Of a stretch of DNA of 64,000 nt, positions 43,793 to 53,135 are shown piece by piece. The notes below the pieces were generated by a model. The model ran no database searches and had not been told where the DNA came from. It was given only the letters and a program-made list of their open reading frames with translations. Numbering within the stretch: position 1 is the first letter of the stretch; the number at the start of each line of letters is the position of its first letter. The translations under genes were made by a program, and so were the position numbers. Source of the stretch: Streptomyces fuscichromogenes (lineage in GTDB: Bacteria > Actinomycetota > Actinomycetes > Streptomycetales > Streptomycetaceae); the NCBI RefSeq assembly GCF_014645815.1, contig NZ_BMML01000004.1, forward strand, positions 434,001 through 498,000, in the 5' to 3' direction.

Positions 43793-45145
43793 GTGCTGAC
43801 CTCCACACAACCCGAGTGGCTCACCGAACCGGCCGACCTGAACGCGTTGCCGCCCCGGCTGTGGCCGGCCTCCGCGGAGCGCGCGGCCGACGGCGTCCTC
43901 ACCGTGGGCGGACTGCGGGCCGACGACCTCGCCGCGGAGTTCGGCACCCCGGTGTACGTCTTCGACGAGGCGGACTTCCGGGCCCGGTGCGCCGAGTTCC
44001 GCACCGTCTTCGACGACTTCGACGTCTACTACGCCGGGAAGGCGTTCCTGTGCCGGCCGGTCGCCAGGATCTGCGCCGAGCTCGGCCTGCACCTGGACGT
44101 CTGCTCCCTGGGCGAGCTGCTGATCGCGGTCTCCGCCGGCTTCCCGGCGGAGCGCATCGTGATGCACGGCAACAACAAGTCCGCCGCGGAGCTCGCCACC
44201 GGTCTGCGCCACGGGGTCGGCCGGATCGTGGTGGACTCCTTCGACGAACTGGGGCTGCTGCGCGAGCTGGCAGCCGAGGCCGGGGTACGGCCGCAGGTCC
44301 TGATCCGGGTCAACGTCGGTGTGCACGCCGACACGCACGCCAACATCGCCACCGCCCACGACGACCAGAAGTTCGGGTTCTCCCTGCGGACCGGCGACGC
44401 CTCCACCGCGGTCGCGACGGCCCACAAGGCGGACGAACTCGAACTGGTCGGCCTGCACATGCACCTGGGCTCGCAGATCTTCGGCCTGGACTCGTTCGAG
44501 GTGGGGGTGCGGCGGGTCATGGAGATCCGTGCCCGGTTCCTCCGCGAGCACGGGGTGTCCCTGCCGGAGGTGAGCCTCGGCGGCGGCTTCGCCATCGCCT
44601 ACCTGGACCACCACCGGCCCAGCACGCCCGCGGAGATCGCCGCGGGGCTGCGCGAGTTCACCCGGCGCAGCTGCGCGGAGCTCGGGCTGGAGCCGCCCCG
44701 GCTGGCGATCGAGCCGGGCCGGGTCCTCGTCGGCCGCTCGGGGATCACGGTGTACCGCGTCGGAACCGTCAAGGACGTGGCCGGTCTGCGCACCTTCGTC
44801 TCGGTCGACGGCGGGATGAGCGACAACATCCGCCCGGCCCTCTACGACGGCCTCTACACGGGCGTCCTGGCGAGTCGGCGCTCGACCGCCGGTCCGATGC
44901 TCTCGCGTGTGGTCGGCCTGCACTGCGACGCCGGTGATGTAGTGGTGCGCGACGACCACCTGCCCGCCGACACACGGGTGGGTGACCTGCTCGCCGTGCC
45001 GAGCACCGGCGCCTACTGCCGGAGCCTGGCGAACAACTTCAACCAGACGCCCCGCCCACCGGTGGTCGCCGTCCGGGACGGCCAGGCACGGGTGTGGCTG
45101 CGCCGCGAGACGTACGACGACCTGCTCGCCCTGGAAGTGGAATGA
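43793..45145 (+). CDS. PLP-dependent amino acid decarboxylase, LysA/SbnH-like fold III
   Basis: 450 aa from GTG 43793, four bp after sbnB. Alanine-racemase-like barrel: YYAGKAFLC holds the PLP Lys, LDVCSLGELL, HGNNKSAAEL, HMHLGSQIF, EPGRVLVGRSG and SVDGGMSDNIRPALY are all in order. These match diaminopimelate decarboxylases. A ~40-residue N-terminal extension is present. In the staphyloferrin B pathway SbnH, of the same fold, decarboxylates a citryl-Dap intermediate, and here too the gene follows sbnA and sbnB. It may decarboxylate a Dap-containing or other pathway intermediate, or supply lysine. Substrate unknown. Confidence 0.85.
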   Translation: MLTSTQPEWLTEPADLNALPPRLWPASAERAADGVLTVGGLRADDLAAEFGTPVYVFDEADFRARCAEFRTVFDDFDVYYAGKAFLCRPVARICAELGLHLDVCSLGELLIAVSAGFPAERIVMHGNNKSAAELATGLRHGVGRIVVDSFDELGLLRELAAEAGVRPQVLIRVNVGVHADTHANIATAHDDQKFGFSLRTGDASTAVATAHKADELELVGLHMHLGSQIFGLDSFEVGVRRVMEIRARFLREHGVSLPEVSLGGGFAIAYLDHHRPSTPAEIAAGLREFTRRSCAELGLEPPRLAIEPGRVLVGRSGITVYRVGTVKDVAGLRTFVSVDGGMSDNIRPALYDGLYTGVLASRRSTAGPMLSRVVGLHCDAGDVVVRDDHLPADTRVGDLLAVPSTGAYCRSLANNFNQTPRPPVVAVRDGQARVWLRRETYDDLLALEVE

Positions 45146-46035
45146 CCGAGCCTGCCAAGTTCCGCACGACCGACTCCACCGTGGTCACCTTCCCGTCCGG
45201 CGCACTCGACGCCCGCGCCACCGTGTGCCACGTGCTGGCGTCGGACGGCCGGTACGGACTGCTCTGCGACACCACCCCGTTCCACCCGGAGGACCACACC
45301 TGGCCGGACCAGCCGGGGGACCGGGGGACCGTGGCGGGCGGCGGCCGCGCGTCAGAGGTGCTGGACAGCGTGATCGGGGCCGTGCACCGGGGCACCGGCG
45401 AGGTGCGGGTGGCCGGGGACATCCCGGTCCGCCGCGGTGATCCCGACTGGACCTGGCACGTGGTGCACGTCGTCGCCGACGAGCCGTGGGCGCTGCCGGG
45501 GCACGAAGTGCGGTTGTCGGTCGATCCGCGGCGGCGGGCCGGTCTGTCCGCCGGCCACACCGGCTGCGAACTGGTCGGGCCGGCGCTCAACGCCGCCCTG
45601 CGGGACCGGTGGGGCAAGGAGGCCGGGCTCGACTCGCTGGGCGCCCCGGACTTCGACAAGATCGCCATCGTGAGCTCGCGGATCGGCCCGCACGGCAGTG
45701 TCGACCGCTACCGGATGGGCAGGTCGCTGCGGCGCAAGGGCTTCGTGGCGGACGGCCTGGCCGAGGCACTCGGCGATCTGGAGGCCCAGGTGAACGGGTT
45801 GCTCGCGGAGTGGGTGAGCGCGGACGTGCCGGTGGTGGTGCGTACCGACGGACCGACCCTGGCGGATCGGCGGCGCTTCACCTGCGTGGTGCGGCAGGGC
45901 CAGGTCACGGCGCCGTGCGGCGGCACCCATGTCGCGACCACCGGGGAACTGGGCCGGGTGGTCGCCCGGCTGGAACTCGCCGAAGACGGCCAGGAACTGG
46001 TGCTCAGCACGTCCACGGGAGGGGCGGCGACATGA
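45142..46035 (+). CDS. AlaX-like aminoacyl editing-domain protein
   Basis: 297 aa from ATG 45142, ATGA overlap. Resembles free-standing alanyl-tRNA editing proteins: LCDTTPFHPEDHTWPDQPGD in front, SAGHTGCELVGPALN and FDKIAIVSSRIGP in the middle, CGGTHVATTGELG at the end. AlaX binds zinc through HxxxH and CxxxH and removes mischarged Ser or Gly from tRNA-Ala. Here the first motif reads HTGCE, so its second His is Glu, while CGGTH is kept. Lying between a decarboxylase and an A-T NRPS, it is more likely a pathway hydrolase (for example of aminoacyl or peptidyl carrier thioesters, or of an aminoacylated product) than translation housekeeping. This role is inference. Confidence 0.8.
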   Translation: MTEPAKFRTTDSTVVTFPSGALDARATVCHVLASDGRYGLLCDTTPFHPEDHTWPDQPGDRGTVAGGGRASEVLDSVIGAVHRGTGEVRVAGDIPVRRGDPDWTWHVVHVVADEPWALPGHEVRLSVDPRRRAGLSAGHTGCELVGPALNAALRDRWGKEAGLDSLGAPDFDKIAIVSSRIGPHGSVDRYRMGRSLRRKGFVADGLAEALGDLEAQVNGLLAEWVSADVPVVVRTDGPTLADRRRFTCVVRQGQVTAPCGGTHVATTGELGRVVARLELAEDGQELVLSTSTGGAAT

Positions 46036-47792
46036 CCGCGGAGACTCTGACCGAACTGTTCGACGACACCGTGGCGCGGTATCCGGAGCGTGTCGCGGTA
46101 CGCGACGAGAAGACCGCGCTGACCTACCGGGAGCTGGCCTCGCGGTCGACGGAGCTGGCCCGGCGGATCCGCGGACTCGGCGTCGGCCGCGGCGACCTGG
46201 TGGGTGTCCACCTCCAGCGGTCGGCCGACGTGTTCGTCGTCCTGCTCGCGGTGCTGCGGGCCGGGGCCGCGTACGTCGCGATCGACAGCCGCTACCCGGA
46301 CGCGCGGCGCGACCTGATGCTGCGGCTGAGCGGTGTCGAGGTGGTCATCACCGAACCGGCCTGGGCCGGCCGGCTGGACGGTGCCGCGGTCCGGGTGCTG
46401 CCCGCCCCGTTGTCCGACGTGCCGCCGGCCGCGGACCCGCTGCCGTCGCCGCGCCCGGACGACGCCGCGAGCGTGCTGTTCACCTCCGGCTCCACCGGTA
46501 CCCCGAAGGGCATCGTGCTGGAGCACCGCAACGTGGTGGCCTTCGCCCGCAACCCGGCGCTGCCGCGGCTGACCGAGCAGGACCGGATCGGCCAGGTCTC
46601 CAGCCTCTCCTTCGACCTCTTCCACTGGGAGATGTGGAACAGCTTCGCGGCCGGTGCCGAGGTGACCGTGCTCCCGCTGGTGCCGGACCTGCTGGCCGCG
46701 GGCTTCGACACGGAGGTACGACGGCTGGGGATCACCGCGATGCTCGTCCCGACCATGGTCGCCGGCCATGTCACGGACGAGCAGCCGGACGCGTTCGCCG
46801 CGCTGCGGCTGCTCCATGTCGCGGGCGACGTGATCGCGCCGGCGGTCTGCCGGGTCATCCTGGACGCGGGTTTCGACGGCGGCCTCTACAACCTCTACGG
46901 ACCGGCCGAGTGCACCACGGCGTGCGTCGCGCACCGGATCACCCCGGAGGACACCCGGCGGCAGGCCGTCCCGATCGGCCGGCCGCTGGACCGGGTCGTG
47001 GTCGAGGTGCGGGACCCGGAGGGGGCGCCGGTCCCGCCCGGGAGTCCGGGCGAACTGTTCGTCGGCGGACCGCAGGTGGCCCGCGGCTATCTCGGCCGGC
47101 CCGATCTGACCGCGGAGCGGTTCTCCGAGCCGGGCGGGCCGGACGGCGCCACCCGCTTCTACCGGACCGGTGATCTGGTCCGGGTCGGCGACGACGGTGT
47201 CATCGACTTCCTGGGCCGGGCCGACCGGCAGGTGAAGATCCGGGGTTACCGGGTCGAACCCGGAGAAATAGAACGTTTCTTCCTCGGTCTCCCCGGTGTC
47301 CAGGACGTCGTGGTCACCCCGGTCGGGGAGGGCGTCGACCGTCGGCTGGTTGCATTCGTGGTCGAGGGAAGCGGTGCGACCCGGCAGGAACTGCGGGCCG
47401 CGGCCGAACGGAACCTGCCCCACTTCCTCGTCCCCGGCGACCTGCACCTGGTCGACAGAATTCCCGCCGATCAGCACGGCAAGCGGAATGTCTCCGAACT
47501 CCTCGAAGGGCTGGCCGCGAGAAGCGTCGAGGCTCCGGCGGACGCGATGCCGGGAGGCGTCGAGGAGGAATTCGTCATCACGCTCTGGGAGGAGCTGCTG
47601 GGAGTTTCCGGAATCAGTGGTTCCGACAATTTCTTCGCCCTCGGCGGGAACTCGCTCCTTGCCTTTCGTATGCAGCTGAAGATAGAGCGGAGATTCGGTG
47701 TGAAAATCGCCAACGCGGAGATCATGAAGAATTCCCGTGCGGTCGAGCTGGCCGCCACGATCAGGGCCGCGGGATCCTCCGGGGCCGAGTGA
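46032..47792 (+). CDS. NRPS F: A-T didomain, substrate not recognised
   Basis: 586 aa from ATG 46032, ATGA overlap, last gene of the plus block. A domain ~1-490: LFTSGSTGTPKG, SFDLFHWEMW at A4, NLYGPAECT at A5, YRTGDLVR, GRADRQVKIRGYRVE, and QHGKRN at A10. Carrier domain FFALGGNSLLA near 534. Pocket residues read DLWLHALTAK by eye, a combination I do not know from any characterised A domain, so an unusual or non-proteinogenic amino acid is possible. Codons in the last ~170 bp are less GC-rich than in the neighbours. It must pass its cargo to a C domain on another polypeptide, such as NRPS G. Confidence 0.9.
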   Translation: MTAETLTELFDDTVARYPERVAVRDEKTALTYRELASRSTELARRIRGLGVGRGDLVGVHLQRSADVFVVLLAVLRAGAAYVAIDSRYPDARRDLMLRLSGVEVVITEPAWAGRLDGAAVRVLPAPLSDVPPAADPLPSPRPDDAASVLFTSGSTGTPKGIVLEHRNVVAFARNPALPRLTEQDRIGQVSSLSFDLFHWEMWNSFAAGAEVTVLPLVPDLLAAGFDTEVRRLGITAMLVPTMVAGHVTDEQPDAFAALRLLHVAGDVIAPAVCRVILDAGFDGGLYNLYGPAECTTACVAHRITPEDTRRQAVPIGRPLDRVVVEVRDPEGAPVPPGSPGELFVGGPQVARGYLGRPDLTAERFSEPGGPDGATRFYRTGDLVRVGDDGVIDFLGRADRQVKIRGYRVEPGEIERFFLGLPGVQDVVVTPVGEGVDRRLVAFVVEGSGATRQELRAAAERNLPHFLVPGDLHLVDRIPADQHGKRNVSELLEGLAARSVEAPADAMPGGVEEEFVITLWEELLGVSGISGSDNFFALGGNSLLAFRMQLKIERRFGVKIANAEIMKNSRAVELAATIRAAGSSGAE

Positions 47793-47817
47793 ACGGGCCG
47801 GTCCGTGCGAGGGCCCA

Positions 47818-47844
47818 GGGCGGGAGCCGGACCGGCTCCCGCCC
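47818..47844. terminator. Hairpin between convergent NRPS F and acyl-CoA dehydrogenase-like gene
   Basis: A 13-bp perfect inverted repeat (GGGCGGGAGCCGG and CCGGCTCCCGCCC) with a single base between arms, 25 bp after the NRPS F stop and 11 bp before the end of the minus-strand gene. Strong stem; likely terminates both transcripts. Confidence 0.75.
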
Positions 47845-47855
47845 CGGTGTCCGGT

Positions 47856-49022
47856 TCAGTCGAGGAAGTCCTCGCCGGTGAGCAGCAGTTCGGTGTTGAC
47901 CGCGTTGAGCTTGTCATTGGCGATCATGACCCGGCCCGAGTAGAGGTCACGCAGGTGGCGGGCCACCGAGAACTCGCCCTCCTCGGAGTAGCCCGCCATG
48001 CCGCAGACCTCCAGCGCCAGCGCGGCCACCCGGACCGACTCCTCCGAGGCGGACACCTTCAGCGCGTTGGCCGGCACGGTGAGATCGCGGGGGGAACCCT
48101 CGGCGGCCCGGCTGTCGGCGAAGTCCGCGGCCAGGCCCCGGACTTCGGCCCGCAGCATCGTCAGGGTGGCGTGCATGCGTCCCAGCCGCGGGTCCGGGAC
48201 GAACGTGCCGCTCTGGCGGGCCGCCTTGACCTGCGAGAACCGTACGGCGCGGCGGAAGGCGTCGGTCGCCGTCCCGGTCCAGACCGCGGCCCAGAGGATG
48301 TGCGAGAGCGGGACCATGACGCGCGCGGCGATCGCGCTGAACGGCTCGGCCAGCACCTGGCCGCGCGGTACGACGGCCTGGAGGTGCTGCGGCGCGCTGC
48401 AGGTGCCGCGCATGCCCAGCGTGTTCCACGGGCCCGTGCGCCGCAGCCTCGCCTGCTCCCGCAGCACCAGCACGAGGACCTGGTCGTCGGCCGCGGCCTG
48501 CTGGTCGCGCCGGGCCGTGACCAGCAGGCTGTCCGCCTGCTCGCCGTAGGAGACCGTGGTGGCGTGCTTCTCCAGCAGACAGTCCTCGCCGACCGGGACC
48601 AGGGCCGCCCTGCTCATCCGGAGGTTGCCGCCGATGCCGACCTCGGAGGTGACGGAGGCGACCAGGTGCTGCTCGGCGGCGGCCGTACGCAGGTAGTCCG
48701 CGAGCAGCGGTCGGCTCTCCGCGCCCGGTGCCAGGCAGGCGAGCTGGAGTTGGTGCATCGCCCAGATCATGCCCGTCGAGCTGCAGTGCCGGCCGATCCG
48801 CATGGCGAGCTCCGCCAGCGCGGGCGCCGTCAGCCCGGCTCCGCCGTAGGCGGCCGGGACGGCGGCGGAGAGCAGGCCGCTCTCCTTCAGCGCGTCGATC
48901 CCCTGCTGGGGGAAGCCGGCCGTGCGGTCGGCCGTCTCGGCGCCGGCCGACAACGTGTCGCGCAGGGCGTCGACGCGGGCGAGGGCTTCGACGGCGGTGG
49001 CGGGGGCAACTGCGCTGGTCAT
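47856..49022 (-). CDS. Acyl-CoA-dehydrogenase-like flavoprotein
   Basis: 388 aa from ATG 49022, with GGAGGACTCGCAC just ahead; the longer frame to 49256 is rejected. Family signs: FPQQGIDALKESGLL, PAAYGGAGL in the N-terminal helical domain, WNTLGMRGTCS in the mid domain and EVCGMAGYSEEGE near the C-terminus. The usual substrate-base Glu is not obvious. In capreomycin/viomycin clusters a homologue (CmnJ/VioJ) desaturates a Dap residue of the peptide, so alpha,beta-dehydrogenation of a carrier-bound or cyclised peptide is a reasonable guess. It is the only minus-strand gene between the two plus blocks and needs its own promoter. Confidence 0.82.
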   Translation of the reverse strand: MTSAVAPATAVEALARVDALRDTLSAGAETADRTAGFPQQGIDALKESGLLSAAVPAAYGGAGLTAPALAELAMRIGRHCSSTGMIWAMHQLQLACLAPGAESRPLLADYLRTAAAEQHLVASVTSEVGIGGNLRMSRAALVPVGEDCLLEKHATTVSYGEQADSLLVTARRDQQAAADDQVLVLVLREQARLRRTGPWNTLGMRGTCSAPQHLQAVVPRGQVLAEPFSAIAARVMVPLSHILWAAVWTGTATDAFRRAVRFSQVKAARQSGTFVPDPRLGRMHATLTMLRAEVRGLAADFADSRAAEGSPRDLTVPANALKVSASEESVRVAALALEVCGMAGYSEEGEFSVARHLRDLYSGRVMIANDKLNAVNTELLLTGEDFLD

Positions 49023-49277
49023 GTGCGAGTCCTCCAGGCGGCTTGCGTGTCGCGGCGCTCGCTGGGCCGCGAGGCGTGGTGCGGCCCGGCGCGGGATGGC
49101 CCGCGTGCCGCGGAATGATCGAGGCTGATCGGACGGCTGTCCGGCCCCGAGCCCCGGCTGCCGGGCGGGGCAGGACAAGGGGTGACGCGGCGATCCGGGT
49201 GGCACCGGGACGGGCCGGGCCGGAAGGCTGCCGGAGAACCGGCGCGGTCCGGGCATCGTCCTTACGGCCGACGGGAC

Positions 49278-49305
49278 TTGGCGACGTCGGTCGGCAGCCT
49301 ATATT
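49278..49305 (+). promoter_or_regulatory. Candidate promoter upstream of the ABC operon (distal)
   Basis: TTGGCG (49278-49283) and TATATT (49300-49305) with a 16-bp spacer. The -10 is good, the -35 moderate. Confidence 0.35.
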
Positions 49306-49459
49306 ACGTCACCCGTCCGGGCTGCCGCGATGTTCGCGGGACCTGGTTCATGGATGAATTCAATGCCGTCCCGCAACGCGGCCATTCCGGACGAAATGCT
49401 CGTGATCAGGGGCCGAATGACGGGCCGTAAAAGGCCTTCGGGCGTGGTCATTTAATTGG

Positions 49460-49489
49460 TTGACAGGCGAATGGCGAGACTGCTTCTAT
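49460..49489 (+). promoter_or_regulatory. Candidate promoter upstream of the ABC operon (proximal)
   Basis: A consensus TTGACA at 49460-49465, 18 bp before TTCTAT at 49484-49489. About 160 bp upstream of the start codon of the exporter gene. Confidence 0.4.
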
Positions 49490-49657
49490 GTCGTCAGCCC
49501 AATCATGGCGAGCGGTTTCAGGCCCTTGTCCGGTCACTTCGGACTGCGGCTCTCCGTGCTCACGCAGGCAAGGGTTTCACTCGCGAGGGAGTGCAGTGGT
49601 GAACGATCGAGGAGTCATCCGGCGTGCGCCGGGTGCGGCCGGCCGGCCGGTGGGCGG

Positions 49658-51370
49658 ATGAGGCGAAGGCTCCACCTGTTCCTGGCCTACTTAGCGCCGC
49701 ACTGGCGGATCGCGGTGTTCCTGCTCGTGCTCCTGTTCACCGAGGTCGGACTCTCGCTCTGGAACCCGCAGTTGCTGGGCCGCTTCATCGACCGGGCGAA
49801 GGACGGCGCCGACGTCGACGCGTTGGTACGGATCGCCCTGCTCTTCATCGTGCTGACCATCGCGAACCAGGTCGTGGTGTCGGTGGCCGGCTACTTCGCC
49901 GAGGACCTCGGCTGGCGGACGACCAACCAGATGCGGATGGACCTCACCGAACACTGCCTCGATCTCGACCTGGGCTTCCACAAGGAGAAGACGCCGGGAG
50001 AGCTGATCCAGCGAGTCGACGGTGACGTGGCCACCCTGGCCCAGTTCTTCTCCACGTTCACCTTCCAGATCTTCGCCAACGTGCTGCTCTCGCTGGGCAT
50101 CCTGGGAGTCAGCTTCGCCGCGGACTGGCGGCTGGGCCTGATCCTCCTGGTCTTCTCCGTCGTGGTGATCCCGGTGCTGCGCCGCACTCAGCGGGTGGCC
50201 TCGCCGTACTTCCACCGGCTGCGGCAGGACAACGCCGACATCGCCGGCTTCCTGGAGGAGCGGGTCCTGGCGACCGAGGACATCAAGGCCAACGGCAGCG
50301 ACGCCTGGACCCGGGGGCGGCTCGACGGACTGCTGGAGCGTCTGCGGCGCACCATGCGCACCGAGAGCGTCGCCTTCCGGGCCTCGTCCAGCGCCCTGGA
50401 GCTCAGCGTCTCGGCCGCCACCGCGGCCATCCTGGTCACCAGCGCCCTGCTGCTGCACGGCGGGGGCATCACGCTCGGCACGGTCTACGTGAGCTACTTC
50501 TACGCGAGCCTGCTCAGCCTGACCCTGTTCCGTATCTCCAACCGCGTCGACGGCCTGCAGACCGCGATGGCCGGCATGGACCGGATCGCCGAACTCTCCG
50601 AACGGCAGTCCGCGGTGCGCGACACCGGCCGGGGCACGCTGCCGGACGGCCCGCTCTCGCTCACCTACGACGGCGTGGACTTCGCCTATGTCGACGGCCG
50701 TCCGATCCTGCGCCGGGTCGGCTTCCAGCTACCCGCCGGTGAGGCGCTGGGCCTGCTCGGACGCACCGGCAGCGGGAAGACCACGATCGGCCGCCTGCTC
50801 TACCGCGGCATGGACCCGCAGGAGGGCTCGGTGCTGCTGGGAGGCGTGGACATCCGCACGGTACCGCTCGCCGAACTGCGTTCCCGGGTGGCCGTGGTGA
50901 CCCAGGACGTGCACGTGCTGCACGCCTCCGTCCGGGACAACATCACGCTCTTCGATCCGGACGCCCGTGACGAGCGGATCGAGGCGGCGATGGCGGCCCT
51001 GGGCATGCGGGAATGGCTGGACGCGCTCCCGGCGGGGCTGGACACGGTGATCAGCGACGGGGCGCTCTCCGCGGGACAGGCACAACTGCTCACCTTCGCC
51101 CGCGCCTTCCTGCGCGATCCCGATGTGATCCTGCTGGACGAGGCGTCCTCCCGGCTGGACCCGGCGACCGAGCGGATCGTCGCCGCCGCGGTACGCACAC
51201 TGCTCCAGGGCCGCACCGCGATCGTCATCGCGCACCACCTGCAGACGGTCGGGCAGATGGACCACATAGCGGTGCTGGACGCCGGCGAGGTCGTCGAGTT
51301 CGGCCCGCGCGGCGAGCTGGCCGACACCGCTGGTTCCCGGTTCTCCGCGCTGCTGGCGGGTGCCGCATGA
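49658..51370 (+). CDS. ABC exporter half-transporter 1 (type IV fold), with TTA codon
   Basis: 570 aa from ATG 49658; the upstream open frame to 49460 is not supported. Membrane domain ~1-330 with six hydrophobic segments, then the ATPase domain: Walker [13 protein letters not shown] (~366), Q-loop VVTQDVHVL, signature LSAGQAQLL, Walker [13 protein letters not shown] and H-loop IAHH. All catalytic residues are present. A TTA leucine codon lies at 49691-49693 (codon 12), so translation likely depends on the bldA tRNA, and the exporter of block 3 would be made late in development. It overlaps its partner by ATGA, and the two form a heterodimer. Likely role: export of the peptide product. Confidence 0.93.
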   Translation: MRRRLHLFLAYLAPHWRIAVFLLVLLFTEVGLSLWNPQLLGRFIDRAKDGADVDALVRIALLFIVLTIANQVVVSVAGYFAEDLGWRTTNQMRMDLTEHCLDLDLGFHKEKTPGELIQRVDGDVATLAQFFSTFTFQIFANVLLSLGILGVSFAADWRLGLILLVFSVVVIPVLRRTQRVASPYFHRLRQDNADIAGFLEERVLATEDIKANGSDAWTRGRLDGLLERLRRTMRTESVAFRASSSALELSVSAATAAILVTSALLLHGGGITLGTVYVSYFYASLLSLTLFRISNRVDGLQTAMAGMDRIAELSERQSAVRDTGRGTLPDGPLSLTYDGVDFAYVDGRPILRRVGFQLPAGEALGLLGRTGSGKTTIGRLLYRGMDPQEGSVLLGGVDIRTVPLAELRSRVAVVTQDVHVLHASVRDNITLFDPDARDERIEAAMAALGMREWLDALPAGLDTVISDGALSAGQAQLLTFARAFLRDPDVILLDEASSRLDPATERIVAAAVRTLLQGRTAIVIAHHLQTVGQMDHIAVLDAGEVVEFGPRGELADTAGSRFSALLAGAA

Positions 51371-53115
51371 GTACACTCCGAGTCTTCTGGCGGATCGCCC
51401 GGTCCGCACCCGGCGTCTTCGCCCTCGACCTGGTGCTGCAACTGCTGCGCAGCGTGTTCCCGCTGGTGCCCGGCTTCGTGGTCCGGGACATCCTGAACCG
51501 GCTGAGCACCGGCGGGAGTCTGACCACCGGCTTCTGGGTGCTGATCGCGATCCTGGTGGGCGCCGCCCTGGCCCGGGTCGTCTCGCTGCTGGCCTGTGTG
51601 GCGTACGACGGGATCTGCGAGGCGGTCGGCATCGGACTGCTGATGCGCAGCGGCTTCGCCCGGATCCTCGCCAAACCGGGCGCGATCCGGCTCAAGCACC
51701 CCACCGGCGACGTGGTGTCCCGGCTCACCGACGACACCACCACCGTCTCCAGCACCGTCGTCTACACGCTCATGGTGGCCGGAGCGGCGGTCCAGGCGTT
51801 GATCGCGATCGCCGTCATGGTCGCCGTCGATCCGCTGATCACCGCGGTCGTCTGCGTCCCGCTCGTCGTGGCCGGCTTCCTGATCAACATGGCCAGCAAG
51901 AAGATCAAGCAGTACCACCGGCAGGGCCGGGAGGCGGCCGGTGACGTCAGCGCCTTCCTCGGTGACGTCTTCAACAGCATCCAGGCCATCCAACTGGCGG
52001 GCGCGAAGCCGCATGTACTGGCCCACTTCACCCGTCTCAACGACATACGCCGTCGGCGGACCGTGCAGAGCCGCCTCTTCACCGATGTCTTCCTCGGCGC
52101 GGTCTGGAACAACACGACCGCCATCGGCACCGGACTGGTACTCGTGCTGGCGGCCGCGCACCTGCATGACGGCACCATGCGCGTCGGCGACCTCGCGCTG
52201 TTCATCGTCTACGTCGGCTGGGTGACGGACTTCACCTCGCTGTTCAGCCAGAACCTCGCCCTGGTGATCCAGTCCGGGGCCTCGCTCCAGCGCATCGAGG
52301 ACGCCGTGCCGGGCGCGGTGACCGGCCTGTCCGAGCCCGCGCCGACACCGGCGGCCCCGCCGCGTTCGGCACTGGCCGACCTCAGGGTGCGCGGGCTCGG
52401 GTACCGGTACCCGGAGTCCGGCCGCGGGGTCACGGACGTCAGCTTCGACATCGCCGCCGGCGAGTTCGTCGTCGTCACCGGCCGGGTGGGAGCCGGCAAG
52501 TCCACGCTGCTGCGTGCCGTCCTCGGACTGCTGCCCCCGACGAGCGGGCAGGTGTGCTGGAACGGCCAGGAGGCCGGCGAGCTGGTCCCGCCCCTGGCCG
52601 CGTACACCTCCCAGGTCCCGCGGCTGACCAGTGACACGGTGCGTACCAACGTCCTCGTCGGCCACGAGGCGGACGAGGACGAGGTCCGCCGCGCCCTCGG
52701 CACCGCGGTCTTCGAGGCCGACCTCGCCGCCCTGGAGGAAGGCCTCGACACGATGGTCGGCCCCCGGGGGACGAAGCTCTCCGGCGGGCAGGTGCAGCGC
52801 GTCGCCGCGGCCCGGATGCTCGTCCGGGAACCCGAGCTGCTGGTCTTCGACGACATCTCCAGCGCGTTGGACGGCGGCACCGAAAGGGAACTGTGGCGCC
52901 GGCTGCTGGACGACGGGGAGCGGCGCAGCTGTCTGGCCGTGTCGCATCGCCGGGCCGCGTTCGAGCGGGCGGATCGCATCGTCGTACTGAAGGACGGCGC
53001 GGTGGACGCGGTCGGCACCCTTGCCGAACTGCTCGACTCGAATGCCGAAATGCGCCACTTGTGGGCCGGCGCCGCCGATGAGGCCACAGCAGGCGGCGAC
53101 GGCCGCACCGGGTGA
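51367..53115 (+). CDS. ABC exporter half-transporter 2
   Basis: 582 aa from ATG 51367. Six-helix membrane domain followed by ATPase: Walker [15 protein letters not shown] (~377), Q-loop YTSQVPRL, signature LSGGQVQRV, Walker [13 protein letters not shown]. The residue after the Walker B Asp is Asp where the catalytic base is normally Glu, as in heterodimeric exporters with one degenerate ATP site, while half-transporter 1 keeps Glu. The H-loop SHRR also has an intact His. With its partner it should form one exporter. Confidence 0.93.
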   Translation: MSTLRVFWRIARSAPGVFALDLVLQLLRSVFPLVPGFVVRDILNRLSTGGSLTTGFWVLIAILVGAALARVVSLLACVAYDGICEAVGIGLLMRSGFARILAKPGAIRLKHPTGDVVSRLTDDTTTVSSTVVYTLMVAGAAVQALIAIAVMVAVDPLITAVVCVPLVVAGFLINMASKKIKQYHRQGREAAGDVSAFLGDVFNSIQAIQLAGAKPHVLAHFTRLNDIRRRRTVQSRLFTDVFLGAVWNNTTAIGTGLVLVLAAAHLHDGTMRVGDLALFIVYVGWVTDFTSLFSQNLALVIQSGASLQRIEDAVPGAVTGLSEPAPTPAAPPRSALADLRVRGLGYRYPESGRGVTDVSFDIAAGEFVVVTGRVGAGKSTLLRAVLGLLPPTSGQVCWNGQEAGELVPPLAAYTSQVPRLTSDTVRTNVLVGHEADEDEVRRALGTAVFEADLAALEEGLDTMVGPRGTKLSGGQVQRVAAARMLVREPELLVFDDISSALDGGTERELWRRLLDDGERRSCLAVSHRRAAFERADRIVVLKDGAVDAVGTLAELLDSNAEMRHLWAGAADEATAGGDGRTG

Positions 53116-53135
53116 AGGTGAAGGGGGAGCACACC

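Larger units (their letters stand above)
49023..49657. promoter_or_regulatory. Control region between the acyl-CoA dehydrogenase-like gene and the ABC operon
   Basis: About 635 bp without a supported gene. The right half is AT-richer and contains two plus-strand promoter candidates (separate entries). On the minus strand the sequence TAATAT near 49302-49307 could be a -10 element for the acyl-CoA-dehydrogenase gene, but I found no matching -35. Confidence 0.6.

Noticed and set aside
43793..45145. Simple lysA for lysine biosynthesis.
   Set aside because: Possible, but the gene is embedded four bp after sbnB and overlaps the next gene, so a pathway role is favoured. Kept as a caveat instead.
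49460..49657. 66-residue N-terminal extension of the first ABC half-transporter.
   Set aside because: Contains no membrane or ATPase motif and includes promoter-like sequence; ATG 49658 gives the normal domain start.
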